From Proteus faecis (lineage in GTDB: Bacteria > Pseudomonadota > Gammaproteobacteria > Enterobacterales > Enterobacteriaceae): a stretch of DNA of 64,000 bases. The DNA lies in contig NZ_PENZ01000034.1 of assembly GCF_003144395.1 (NCBI RefSeq), positions 248,001-312,000 of the forward strand, in the 5' to 3' direction. This document shows, piece by piece, positions 7,745 to 16,254 of this stretch. A program made the position numbers and the translations under genes. Position 1 is the stretch's first letter, and each line of letters opens with the position of its first letter. The notes beneath the pieces are model-generated. The model saw nothing but the letters and a program-made list of their open reading frames with translations, was not told the DNA's origin and did no database searches.

Positions 7745-8866
7745 TTACTCTTCGAAGTACCAATATCCTTGGTTGATAAATTCGGTTAATTCCGCAACAA
7801 AGGCTGGGTTCTTCAATGCTTCACCGAGTTCATCTACGCCAACTTCTGTAAACTGGCACAATGCATCTGCTCCCTTCGTTTCTTTGGTCGCCCAATATTC
7901 TGTATTCACAAAGAAATTATCTTCGATGCGTAGGACACGCAGTCCGCTTAGTCGGATTAGTTTTTCGCCAGCATTCAATGAGCTTAATACTTCTTCTGGC
8001 TGATATGGCGGTTCTGCAGGTGCAACATCTAGCTCATGGCGCGAAGTGGTTGCAAAACGGCCTAACCACTGTTCAAAATCACCTGGCTTATTGATCATTT
8101 CAATCATCATAGCGCGCAGGCGTTCAACTTCATAAGTCTCCATTTTTCCTGCATTATCGCGTATCGTTAGGTTTGGATCGCCATAATTTATTCCACCTAG
8201 ATCTTGTTCTAGTGCGTAGTCTGCAAAGCTACTCAGCAAATCACGACCATTTGGTCCACGAAAACCGACGGAATAATTCATGGTATCTTCAAAGGTGAAG
8301 CCATCGTGAGGAAATCCAGGTGGAATATACAAAATATCGCCTGGTGCCATTTCCACATCAATAATTGGCTCAAACGGATCAACATGTAGTAATGCGGGAT
8401 GCGGACAGAATTGACGCATTGGTAGGGCGTCACCTACGCGCCAACGACGGCGTCCCATTCCTTGAATGATAAAAACATCATAGTTATCAATATGAGGTCC
8501 GACACCACCTCCCGGTACGGAATAGGAGATCATCAGATCGTCAAGACGCCATTCTGGTAGCACTCGAAACGGTTTCACCAGTTCAGCTGCTGGCATATGC
8601 CAATGGTTAACTGCTTGTACCAGTAGTGACCATCCTTCTTCGCCCAATTCGCTGAAGTCTTCAAATGGCCCATGACTTGCCTGCCATTTGTTGCCAGTGA
8701 GGCTGACAAGGCGGCTGTCGATTTCCGGTTCCATTGCCAGACCTGCTAGTTCATCTGGAGTGATAGGATCGACAAAATTAGGAAATGCATTTTTCAGTAC
8801 AACAGGTTTTTTTTGCCAGTATTTTTCTAAAAATTCAGGCCAGTTAAGATTCAATTTGTTAACCAT
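7745..8866 (-). CDS. roxA: RoxA (YcfD), 50S ribosomal protein L16 arginine hydroxylase
   Basis: JmjC-type 2-oxoglutarate/Fe(II) oxygenase that hydroxylates an arginine of ribosomal protein L16. 373 residues, full length. Metal ligands H125 and D127 lie in GPHIDNYDVF and the third His in YIPPGFPHDG near 187, the positions known for E. coli YcfD. The C-terminal part has the winged-helix-like region of the family. Single-gene unit with its own terminator; the start is followed upstream by the long gap that contains dif. Confidence 0.93.
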   Translation of the reverse strand: MVNKLNLNWPEFLEKYWQKKPVVLKNAFPNFVDPITPDELAGLAMEPEIDSRLVSLTGNKWQASHGPFEDFSELGEEGWSLLVQAVNHWHMPAAELVKPFRVLPEWRLDDLMISYSVPGGGVGPHIDNYDVFIIQGMGRRRWRVGDALPMRQFCPHPALLHVDPFEPIIDVEMAPGDILYIPPGFPHDGFTFEDTMNYSVGFRGPNGRDLLSSFADYALEQDLGGINYGDPNLTIRDNAGKMETYEVERLRAMMIEMINKPGDFEQWLGRFATTSRHELDVAPAEPPYQPEEVLSSLNAGEKLIRLSGLRVLRIEDNFFVNTEYWATKETKGADALCQFTEVGVDELGEALKNPAFVAELTEFINQGYWYFEE

Positions 8867-8881
8867 GTGATCACGTCTGTA

Positions 8882-9100
8882 TCAATGAATAAGTGGGTAA
8901 TTATAGAAGTAATACACGGTGATATTTTTGTTTGGCGTCAAATGGTAGTTAATAACTGTCAGGGGAATGTTTATTGCTTCGTGCAAGATGTAGAGGTTGT
9001 TAAAATTCCCTCCATCAGGTGTCGCGCATTGGGAAAGAGCTTCGATGATTCGCGAGACACATTCATCACTGGATAAACTGGATGAGTCTATATTTGAGAC
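8882..9100 (-). other. Stop-free stretch without a start codon, possible gene remnant
   Basis: A minus-strand frame is open for about 72 codons (containing SRIIEALSQCATPDGG) and ends 16 bases before the roxA start. It has no ATG, GTG or TTG near its beginning and an in-frame stop just upstream. The sequence is less AT-rich than the rest of the gap. I do not recognise the peptide. It may be the decayed end of a gene or chance. Confidence 0.2.
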
Positions 9101-9199
9101 TTAGAAAACATTGGTGAATGCGCTTTAGTTTAAAAAGAAGCAACATAATCAACCAGACAAAAATAGAGATTTTAGTGCCTACCTGTATTTAGATACCAA

Positions 9200-9227
9200 G
9201 GTTCGCATAATGTATATTATGTTAAAT
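9200..9227. other. dif: dif, chromosome dimer resolution site (XerC/XerD target)
   Basis: XerC arm GGTTCGCATAA, central hexamer TGTATA and XerD arm TTATGTTAAAT. Compared with the E. coli 28-base dif (as known to me), only the fourth base differs (T for G). The centre and the XerD arm are identical. XerCD recombine here, activated by FtsK, to resolve chromosome dimers. The site lies in an AT-rich gap with no gene across it, and the surrounding genes are ones found in the E. coli terminus, supporting a chromosomal dif rather than a plasmid or phage site. Confidence 0.93.
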
Positions 9228-9619
9228 TAGATATATGACTAATAACTTTATTCCAAGTATATGTATCATCATCTCTAAGCCCTACTAATATGATTATTTT
9301 CTATATTAAAATATTGAACCAATGCTTTATATTCTTTTTCACTGATAGTTACTTCTCTATCCTTGAGTTTGTATTTTTCTTAAGTTTTTGGGTGTTGTGA
9401 TCCTCGCTTGTGAAACATGTGTTCGGGTGAAAAACTTATAATTCAATTAAATATCAATTAATTACTTCATCTTTATCTTATTCATTTTTTTTGTTCCCTT
9501 AAAGCAAATGTTTTAAATGGCAATGAAATAAACTTAAGCTACAATTTAATAAACCTGCTGGAATAAATATAAAAAAACTGACCTTCTTATCTTTAATTTA
9601 TTATTAAAAATAAATAGTT
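9228..9619. other. Gene-free AT-rich spacer next to dif
   Basis: About 390 bases with no open frame of note, no RNA gene and no repeat that I can recognise. Confidence 0.5.
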
Positions 9620-9640
9620 AGCTGTATTACTAATACAGCT
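9620..9640. promoter_or_regulatory. Perfect 10-1-10 palindrome upstream of the amidohydrolase
   Basis: AGCTGTATTA and its exact complement TAATACAGCT around a central C, 64 bases before the amidohydrolase start. No T-run follows, so an operator is more likely than a terminator. It contains CTGT...ACAG, but with 9 rather than 8 bases between, so it is not a standard LexA box. Confidence 0.5.
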
Positions 9641-9703
9641 CGGTACGATCACACCTTTTATTTAATAAAGGGTTAATTCCTTTTAAATAGGAAATCAAAA
9701 ATC

Positions 9704-11572
9704 ATGAATAAAACTTTCGCGACCGAAATATTTATCAATGGCGAGATCCATACTCTTGATAAAGAAAATCCTCTCGCTCAAGCGATAGCTGTCTATCAAG
9801 GTAAATTTCTTTTTATTGGCTCAAATGATGAAGTGATGCAGTTTCAAAATGCAGAAACAAAAATCATCGATCTAAAAAACCACGTTATTATTCCTGGGCT
9901 TAATGACTCACATCTTCATCTGATCCGCGGTGGATTAAACTACAACCTAGAATTACGGTGGGAAGGCGTCCCTTCTCTTTCTATTGCTCTTGATATGTTA
10001 AAGGCTCAAGCCCAAGTGACACCGTCACCGCAATGGGTACGTGTTGTTGGTGGTTGGAGCGAGTTTCAATTCGCAGAGCGCCGTATGCCAACGCTAGACG
10101 AAATTAATGCGGTTTCTCCTGATACGCCTGTTTTTGTATTACACCTCTATGATAGCGCATTGCTAAACAAAGCTGCATTGCGTGCGATTGGTTATACCAA
10201 AGAGACCCCGAATCCTCCAGGTGGTGAAATTCAGCGTGATGAACATGGCAACCCGACCGGATTATTGATAGCAAAACCTAACGCGATGTTGCTCTATTCT
10301 GCATTAGCAAAAGGCCCTAAATTACCGCTTGAATATCAAGTCAATTCAACCCGCCAATTTATGAGAGAATTAAATCGTCTTGGTGTCACGAGCGCTATTG
10401 ATGCGGGGGGTGGTTTTCAAAATTATCCTGAAGATTATCAAGTTGTTGATGAGCTTGCCAAAAATAACCAATTAACGATTCGTATTGCTTATAATTTATT
10501 TACCCAAAGACCAAAGCAAGAGTTTCAAGATTTCCAACAATGGACATCAATGGTATCACCCGGTGATGGCAGTGATTTTTATCGTCATAACGGTGCGGGT
10601 GAAATGTTGGTTTTTTCTGCGGCAGATTTTGAAGACTTCTTACAGCCAAGACCGGATCTTCCTGAAAACATGGAAGCTGAATTAGAAAAAGTAATCCGTC
10701 ATTTAGTCGAACATCGCTGGCCATTTCGTTTACATGCCACTTATAACGAATCCATTAGCCGTATGCTAGATGTCTTTGAAAAAGTTAATAAAGAGATCCC
10801 TTTTGATGGATTACATTGGTTTTTCGATCATGCTGAAACCATCAGTGAGAAAAATATTGAACGCGTTAAAGCACTTGGCGGTGGATTAGCAATTCAACAT
10901 CGCATGGCATTTCAAGGCGAATATTTTGCACAACGTTATGGTACAAAAGCACTGAAACAGACACCCCCTGTCGCCAAAATGTTAAATGCACAAGTTCCTG
11001 TTGGATTAGGTACAGATGCAACTCGTGTTGCTAGTTACAATCCGTGGACAGCGCTTTATTGGTTAGTGTCAGGGCGTACTGTAGGTGGCATGCAAATGTA
11101 TGACGGCGATAATCGTTTAGACAGAGATACCGCGCTTATGTTATGGACGATGGGGAGTTCATGGTTCTCCAATGAACAAGGTAAAAAAGGCCAAATTAAA
11201 GCAGGCCAACTTGCCGATTTTATTGCCCTTTCTGCTGATTATTTTCGAGTGCCGGAAAACGAGATCAAAGCAATTGAATCACTTTTAACCGTCGTAGATG
11301 GCAAAATTGTATATGCAAATGGTGATTTTTCATCATTAACACCGCCTTCTATTCCTGTATTACCTGATTGGTCACCGGTGATCAAAGTACCAGGTCATTA
11401 TTCTTACTTACAACAAGAGACAAAAACAGCGGTGTTAAATCAGCTACATCAATGCTGTGGTGCCTGCCATGTTCATGGGCATCAACATGATATCGCTCGC
11501 CAATCATCCATTCCTATTTCAGATGATAATGCATTTTGGGGCGCTTTAGGCTGTTCTTGCTTTGCATTCTAA
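9704..11572 (+). CDS. Amidohydrolase, YtcJ-like (amidohydrolase family 3)
   Basis: 622-residue metal-dependent amidohydrolase. N-terminal beta-sandwich piece, then the metal motif PGLNDSHLHL (His70, His72), a carboxylate-rich barrel and a late GLGTDATR Asp motif. YtcJ-type enzymes deacylate amides or carbamates of unknown identity, and no signal peptide is seen, so it is cytoplasmic. An unusual tail (about 584-622) is rich in Cys and His: CCGACHVHGHQHD and a terminal GCSCFAF. It is followed 64 bases later by an MFS_3 exporter, suggesting enzyme and transporter act on related compounds. The substrate cannot be read from sequence. Confidence 0.8.
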   Translation: MNKTFATEIFINGEIHTLDKENPLAQAIAVYQGKFLFIGSNDEVMQFQNAETKIIDLKNHVIIPGLNDSHLHLIRGGLNYNLELRWEGVPSLSIALDMLKAQAQVTPSPQWVRVVGGWSEFQFAERRMPTLDEINAVSPDTPVFVLHLYDSALLNKAALRAIGYTKETPNPPGGEIQRDEHGNPTGLLIAKPNAMLLYSALAKGPKLPLEYQVNSTRQFMRELNRLGVTSAIDAGGGFQNYPEDYQVVDELAKNNQLTIRIAYNLFTQRPKQEFQDFQQWTSMVSPGDGSDFYRHNGAGEMLVFSAADFEDFLQPRPDLPENMEAELEKVIRHLVEHRWPFRLHATYNESISRMLDVFEKVNKEIPFDGLHWFFDHAETISEKNIERVKALGGGLAIQHRMAFQGEYFAQRYGTKALKQTPPVAKMLNAQVPVGLGTDATRVASYNPWTALYWLVSGRTVGGMQMYDGDNRLDRDTALMLWTMGSSWFSNEQGKKGQIKAGQLADFIALSADYFRVPENEIKAIESLLTVVDGKIVYANGDFSSLTPPSIPVLPDWSPVIKVPGHYSYLQQETKTAVLNQLHQCCGACHVHGHQHDIARQSSIPISDDNAFWGALGCSCFAF

Positions 11573-11635
11573 TTTTTATCATAACGATGGTTGGTGAATA
11601 TTTGCCAGCCATTTCAAACAAAGAGAGATAAGACG

Positions 11636-13234
11636 ATGGCAACGCAACGCGCCTCTGCATGGTCGCCCTTACGTAATCGTATTTTTTTCGTATTATGGAT
11701 GGCAACGCTATTTTCTAATATTGGTACTTGGATGAATGATGTGGGTGCCGGTTGGTTGATGACAAACCTAAGCCCTGATCCCGTAATGATTGCCGCTATT
11801 CAAGCCATGACTACATTACCTGTTTTCTTATTGGCACTTCCAGCAGGAGCCATTGCTGATATTTTTGATAAACGAAAATTGCTTATTTTCGTCAATATCT
11901 TAATGCTCTGTGCAGCTTCATTATTGGCTGTTTTGGTGTATTTCGATGTTATCAGCATTGGCTGGTTATTATTAATTACCTTTATTTTGGGCTCTGGTGC
12001 GGCATTTTTAGGCCCTGCATGGCAAGCGATTGTGCCAAGTATTGTTGAGCCACAAGAATTAAAATCGGGTATTGCCTTAAACAGTATGGGAATTAATATT
12101 AGCCGTGCAATAGGCCCTGCACTTGCAGGTATTTTGATTTCTCAAGTTGGCCTTTATTTACCATTTTTACTAAATGCATTGAGTTTTATCGCCATTATTC
12201 TTGCTGTCTGGTGGTGGGAAGGTGAGAAAAAAGAAGAGGAAAAACTCCCTGCTGAATCTGTTGTGGCTGCGATGATCTCCGGTTTACGCTATGCACGTTA
12301 TAGTCCTGCATTAATCAAAACGATTATAAGAGCCGCCAGCTTTTTTATTTTTGCGAGTGCTTATTGGGCAATGTTACCGCTAGTCGCTCGGGTATCACTA
12401 CATGGCGATGCAACATTATACGGTTTACTTACCACCAGCATTGGTATTGGTGCAGTGGTTGGTGCATTTAGCTTATCAACATTGCGTGAAAAATGGAGTA
12501 CCAGCACACTAATTGCTGTTGGCACTGTGGGGACTGCATTGGTGTTATTTATTTTCGCTAGTGCGACTTCAAAATATTTAGCTATTTTTGCCAGTATGCT
12601 TGCTGGATTTAGCTGGATAATCACCCTTTCCACATTAATGGTCTCAGCACAAACAGCATTGCCTAATTGGGTTCGTGCGAGAGGTCTTGCGCTCTATTTA
12701 ACCGTATTTTCTGGCTCAATGGCGTTAGGTTCCCTTATCTGGGGACAAATTGCGTCACATACGTCAGTGACGGTAGCTTTGTTGTGTGCAACTGTTGGGA
12801 TTATTTTAGTTTGGTTATGTGTTTTGCGTGTCAAATTGGAACATGACAACATCAACTTACAGCACTCAGAACACTTTATTTTGGATGATGGACTGATTGA
12901 TATTACAACAGATAAAGGCCCTGTGTTAATTACCGTGAATTATCAAATTGAAGTCAATCACCGTGAGCAATTCCTAAGTTTAATGAATCGATTAAAAACG
13001 GTTCGTTTAAGAGATGGCGGTTATTCATGGGGGCTATTTGTTTCATCTGATGCGATTACAGAAAATAACGTTCAAACCTATATGGAAACTTTTATGGTGG
13101 CTTCTTGGGCTGAACATCTTCGTCAACATGATCGCGCAACAATGGATGATAAACAGTTGCAACAACAATTAGATAAAATCATCAGTGCTAAAAAAGTGAC
13201 TCACTCTTTTTCTGCTTTTTCACGTAAGAAGTAA
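11636..13234 (+). CDS. MFS_3 (transmembrane secretion effector) exporter with C-terminal ABM-like domain
   Basis: 532 residues. The first ~400 form a 12-segment MFS permease (opening SPLRNRIFFVLWMATLFSNIGTWMNDV is characteristic of this family). The last ~130 residues are soluble and resemble an antibiotic-biosynthesis-monooxygenase-like ferredoxin fold (VNYQIEVNHREQFLSLMNRL...RDGGYSWGLF). The ATG at 11636 is preferred to one at 11591: it has AGAGAG 8 bases upstream and begins the usual ATQRASAWSPLRNR. It lies 64 bases after the amidohydrolase, probably the same transcript. Substrate unknown. Confidence 0.78.
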   Translation: MATQRASAWSPLRNRIFFVLWMATLFSNIGTWMNDVGAGWLMTNLSPDPVMIAAIQAMTTLPVFLLALPAGAIADIFDKRKLLIFVNILMLCAASLLAVLVYFDVISIGWLLLITFILGSGAAFLGPAWQAIVPSIVEPQELKSGIALNSMGINISRAIGPALAGILISQVGLYLPFLLNALSFIAIILAVWWWEGEKKEEEKLPAESVVAAMISGLRYARYSPALIKTIIRAASFFIFASAYWAMLPLVARVSLHGDATLYGLLTTSIGIGAVVGAFSLSTLREKWSTSTLIAVGTVGTALVLFIFASATSKYLAIFASMLAGFSWIITLSTLMVSAQTALPNWVRARGLALYLTVFSGSMALGSLIWGQIASHTSVTVALLCATVGIILVWLCVLRVKLEHDNINLQHSEHFILDDGLIDITTDKGPVLITVNYQIEVNHREQFLSLMNRLKTVRLRDGGYSWGLFVSSDAITENNVQTYMETFMVASWAEHLRQHDRATMDDKQLQQQLDKIISAKKVTHSFSAFSRKK

Positions 13235-13244
13235 TTAGCAGTAA

Positions 13245-13288
13245 CCAAGCCATTAACGCTTATTAAATAGATTAGTTTAATGGCTTGG
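13245..13288 (+). terminator. Stem-loop ending the amidohydrolase/MFS_3 unit
   Basis: Twelve-base-pair perfect stem CCAAGCCATTAA / TTAATGGCTTGG with a 20-base loop, just after the MFS_3 stop. Only CTTT follows, so termination may be partial. Confidence 0.5.
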
Positions 13289-13406
13289 CTTTAGAATACA
13301 TGCCATATTTATTTTATTCGGTTCCTTTTATTGATACTGCTATGGCTTTCTTGTACTCTGCACCGCTTCTTACCTTTGAAATAACTAAAACGTATTTGAG
13401 AAAATC

Positions 13407-13697
13407 ATGACAGGACATCGTTCTAAAGATCCGTTACATGGCGTTACTCTTGAAATGCAAGTAAATGCGCTAGTAGCAAAATATGGTTGGGCTAAATTAG
13501 GACAACTCATCAAAATTAACTGCTTTAGAAGTGATCCTAGCGTGAAATCAAGTTTAAAGTTTTTGCGCAGAACACCGTGGGCACGTGCTGAAGTAGAAGC
13601 GCTTTATCTTGATTCTCTTGAAGCAGATATTGATGATGTGATTGAAGTTATCGATCACCCAGATTGTGATCCGTGGGCAAATAGTAGAAAGCGATAA
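13407..13697 (+). CDS. VF530 family (DUF2132) small DNA-binding-like protein
   Basis: 96 residues. The core DPLHGVTLEMQVNALVAKYGW...CFRSDPSVKSSLKFLRRTPWAR is the hallmark of the VF530/DUF2132 family, whose solved structure resembles DNA-binding folds. Its biological role is not established. The C-terminal ~20 acidic residues extend beyond the conserved core. It stands alone, converging on xylR with a 26-base gap. Confidence 0.85.
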   Translation: MTGHRSKDPLHGVTLEMQVNALVAKYGWAKLGQLIKINCFRSDPSVKSSLKFLRRTPWARAEVEALYLDSLEADIDDVIEVIDHPDCDPWANSRKR

Positions 13698-13723
13698 GTG
13701 TTTTATTTTATTGTTATATTTTC

Positions 13724-14890
13724 TTATTCATCTCTAAACTCTTTTGGCGTCATCCCCAATTCTTTTTTAAAGATAGAGTAAAAATATTGCAAAGACGGAT
13801 AGCCACACATCACAGATATTTCTTGGATTGCGAGTGTTGTGGTGGCTAATAAGTTTTGAGCGCGTTTGAGTTTTTCTTCATAAATAACGGTATGAATTGT
13901 TTTGCCAATCTCCTTTTTAAAACGTTGTTCTAAATTGGAACGCGACATATTAACGGCATCTAAAACTTGCTCTGTTTTTATCCCTTTACAGGCATTGTAA
14001 TAAATATAATGCATGGCTTGAACAACGGTGGGATCATTAAAAGAATGAAAATCGGTTGAACGACGTTCGACGATTTTAACGGGAGGAACTAATATTCTTT
14101 GCTGTTTCTCTGTTACATGCCCTTCTAGCGTTTGATGTAGTAACTTCGCGGCTAAATATCCCATTCGTCGTGAGCCTTGCACAACAGAAGATAATGCAAT
14201 ACGCGATAAATAACGTGTCATATCTTCGTCATCAATACCAATAATACTGATTTCTTCAGGCACATTAATATTTAAATTATCGCAAACTTGCAGTAAATGT
14301 CGTGCTCTTGCATCGGTGACAGCAATAATCCCAGTTTGTGGTGGTAAAGTTTGTATCCAATCTGATAAACGGTTTTGCGCGTGTTGCCAATTTTCTTGGG
14401 TAATATCCATACCGTTATAAACAATGCCTGGATATTTTTCGCGGGTGACTAATTGACGAAAGGCATGCTCACGTTCATTAGACCAATGAGGATGATTTTT
14501 TGCTGGTAGGCCATAAAAAGCAAAGTGTTTCAGCCCTTTTTGTTTTAAATGTAAAAAGGCTTGTTGAACTAATGCGTAATTATCCGTGGCGATATAAGGT
14601 ACGGGGGGATAATTTTCCTCTTGATGATAAGAGCCCCCTACGCCAATGACTGCTAACGACGATTGGCTTAAATGTTTCGCAATAATCGGATCATCAAAAT
14701 CAGCGATAATACCATCACAAACCCAATGATTAATATTATCAAGTCGAGTACGAAAATCTTCTTCAATAAATACATCCCAATGGCACTGTGATGCTTGAAG
14801 ATATTCTCCAACACCCTCAACCACTTGTCGGTCATAGACTTTATTAGCGTTGAATAACAGCACAATACGAAAGTATTTATCTTTTTTCAT
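13724..14890 (-). CDS. xylR: XylR xylose operon activator
   Basis: 388-residue activator combining a LacI-like periplasmic-binding sensor (residues about 1-270) with a C-terminal AraC-type DNA-binding domain (about 285-388, with MSRSNLEQRFKKEIG and ISVMCGYPSLQYFYSIFKK). It matches E. coli XylR along its length (FNANKVYDRQVVEGVGEYLQAS, LPPQTGIIAVTDARARH). It binds D-xylose and activates xyl promoters. It is divergent from the malY/nhaC/xylAB operon across a 188-base region holding a CRP site. Confidence 0.95.
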   Translation of the reverse strand: MKKDKYFRIVLLFNANKVYDRQVVEGVGEYLQASQCHWDVFIEEDFRTRLDNINHWVCDGIIADFDDPIIAKHLSQSSLAVIGVGGSYHQEENYPPVPYIATDNYALVQQAFLHLKQKGLKHFAFYGLPAKNHPHWSNEREHAFRQLVTREKYPGIVYNGMDITQENWQHAQNRLSDWIQTLPPQTGIIAVTDARARHLLQVCDNLNINVPEEISIIGIDDEDMTRYLSRIALSSVVQGSRRMGYLAAKLLHQTLEGHVTEKQQRILVPPVKIVERRSTDFHSFNDPTVVQAMHYIYYNACKGIKTEQVLDAVNMSRSNLEQRFKKEIGKTIHTVIYEEKLKRAQNLLATTTLAIQEISVMCGYPSLQYFYSIFKKELGMTPKEFRDE

Positions 14891-14963
14891 TTTACTCTAC
14901 CTAGTCCCCCAGCTACGCATTAAACCACAGCTTTAATTTTGCTAGAACTTGCTTTCATCGCTA

Positions 14964-14979
14964 TGTGATTACTATCACA
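14964..14979. promoter_or_regulatory. CRP-cAMP binding site, xylR/xyl operon region
   Basis: TGTGA-TTACTA-TCACA has both half-sites perfect and the exact 6-base spacing. It sits mid-way between xylR and the first gene of the xylose operon, as expected for catabolite control of xylose use. Confidence 0.85.
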
Positions 14980-15078
14980 CAAGCCAAATTTCGTAATAGC
15001 AAAGTAAAAAATAGGAATAACCAATGCTACTAACAACGAGTATTTTGTTTTTAAACACGCTTGCCGAGGAGATTTTTC

Positions 15079-16248
15079 ATGTATCAGAATAACTTTAATA
15101 AATTAATTTCTAGGCAAAATACCTATAGTGCAAAATGGTGTAATAGTAACGCTAATGTTATTCCGTTATCTGTTGCAGATATGGATATTCCTGCGCCAGA
15201 TTTTATTGTCAATGCATTGACACAATTTAATCTTAAAGGAATTTATGGCTATACCGACCTTAGTGAAGATTGGAATGACGTTGCTGCAAACTGGTTTAAA
15301 ACGCAATATCAGTGGATTGTAGAGCCTAGTTCTATTGTTTTTTGCCCCCGTATTATTCAAGCGGTTTCGCTTTATATTCAAAACTTCACATCCATTGGTG
15401 ATAAAGTCACAACCTTATCACCTGCTTATCATCCTATTAGTAATGCTGTTTGTGTCAATCAACGTGAACTATTAGAAAGCCCGTTGATTTATCATGACGG
15501 CTATTATGAAATTGATTTTGATGACTTAGAAAGTAAGTTTAAACAGTCTGTCTGCTTTATTTTACTATCGCCACATAACCCAACTGGAACGGTATGGCAA
15601 AAAAGTGATTTAATAAAAATAGCGGAACTTGCACAAAAATATCAGGTTTTTATTATTTCTGATGATGTGCATGCAGATTTTGTTTTCGATGGTGCAAGTT
15701 ACCACCCTATTTCATCAGTAAATACTTATGTAGAACAACACTCCTTTATGTGTACTTCTCCCGCTAAAACATTCAATTTAGCGGGTCTTGAAGTTGCCAA
15801 TATCGTTATTGCCAATCCTGAATATCGTGAAAAATTCAAGCAATGCTTAATTGCTGCGGGTATTCATAATCCTGGCTATTTTTCAGTTCCCGCTTTTTTA
15901 CAAGCTTATACCTTACAAGGCCAACAGTGGATTGGTGAATTAAAAACGTACCTTGCTGATAATCGTCGTTGGGTAAAAGAACAATGTGAACGTTATTTTC
16001 CTGATTGGGTTATCACTCAAAGTCATGGCACCTACATGCTATGGATCAACTACCAAAAAATGCAGTTATCTGAAGAACAACTAAAACATTGGTTTGTTTC
16101 ATTAGCTGAAGTGGAAATGAGTTGGGGGCGTGGTTTTGGTGCGGTTGGGGATGGTTTTTTCCGCATTAATATCGCGACACCTCGTTCAATATTAGAAACC
16201 GTTTTCACTCGGCTTATTCGTACCTTACCTCACGCCAGTTTGGAATAA
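15079..16248 (+). CDS. MalY/PatB-type PLP aminotransferase (cystathionine beta-lyase family)
   Basis: 389 residues, the length of MalY (390). Fold-type I PLP enzyme: substrate-side motif SVADMDIPAPDF, YGYTD at 56-60, SPHNPTG at 164-170, SDDVHAD at 194-200 and Lys230 in TSPAKTFNLAGLEVAN as Schiff-base lysine. MalY/PatB enzymes cleave cystathionine or cysteine; MalY also restrains the maltose activator MalT. I start at ATG 15079 (GAGGA with 8 bases spacing) rather than the TTG at 15061. It is the first gene downstream of the xylR/CRP region, 6 bases before nhaC, so it sits in the xylose operon. Confidence 0.82.
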   Translation: MYQNNFNKLISRQNTYSAKWCNSNANVIPLSVADMDIPAPDFIVNALTQFNLKGIYGYTDLSEDWNDVAANWFKTQYQWIVEPSSIVFCPRIIQAVSLYIQNFTSIGDKVTTLSPAYHPISNAVCVNQRELLESPLIYHDGYYEIDFDDLESKFKQSVCFILLSPHNPTGTVWQKSDLIKIAELAQKYQVFIISDDVHADFVFDGASYHPISSVNTYVEQHSFMCTSPAKTFNLAGLEVANIVIANPEYREKFKQCLIAAGIHNPGYFSVPAFLQAYTLQGQQWIGELKTYLADNRRWVKEQCERYFPDWVITQSHGTYMLWINYQKMQLSEEQLKHWFVSLAEVEMSWGRGFGAVGDGFFRINIATPRSILETVFTRLIRTLPHASLE

Positions 16249-16254
16249 ATTACA

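Noticed and set aside
8867-9076. 69-codon plus-strand ORF upstream of roxA
   Set aside because: No ribosome-binding site, no recognisable motif, and it overlaps the more protein-like minus-strand stretch; most likely chance.
9622-9638. LexA (SOS) box within the palindrome
   Set aside because: CTGT and ACAG are separated by 9 bases; LexA needs 8.
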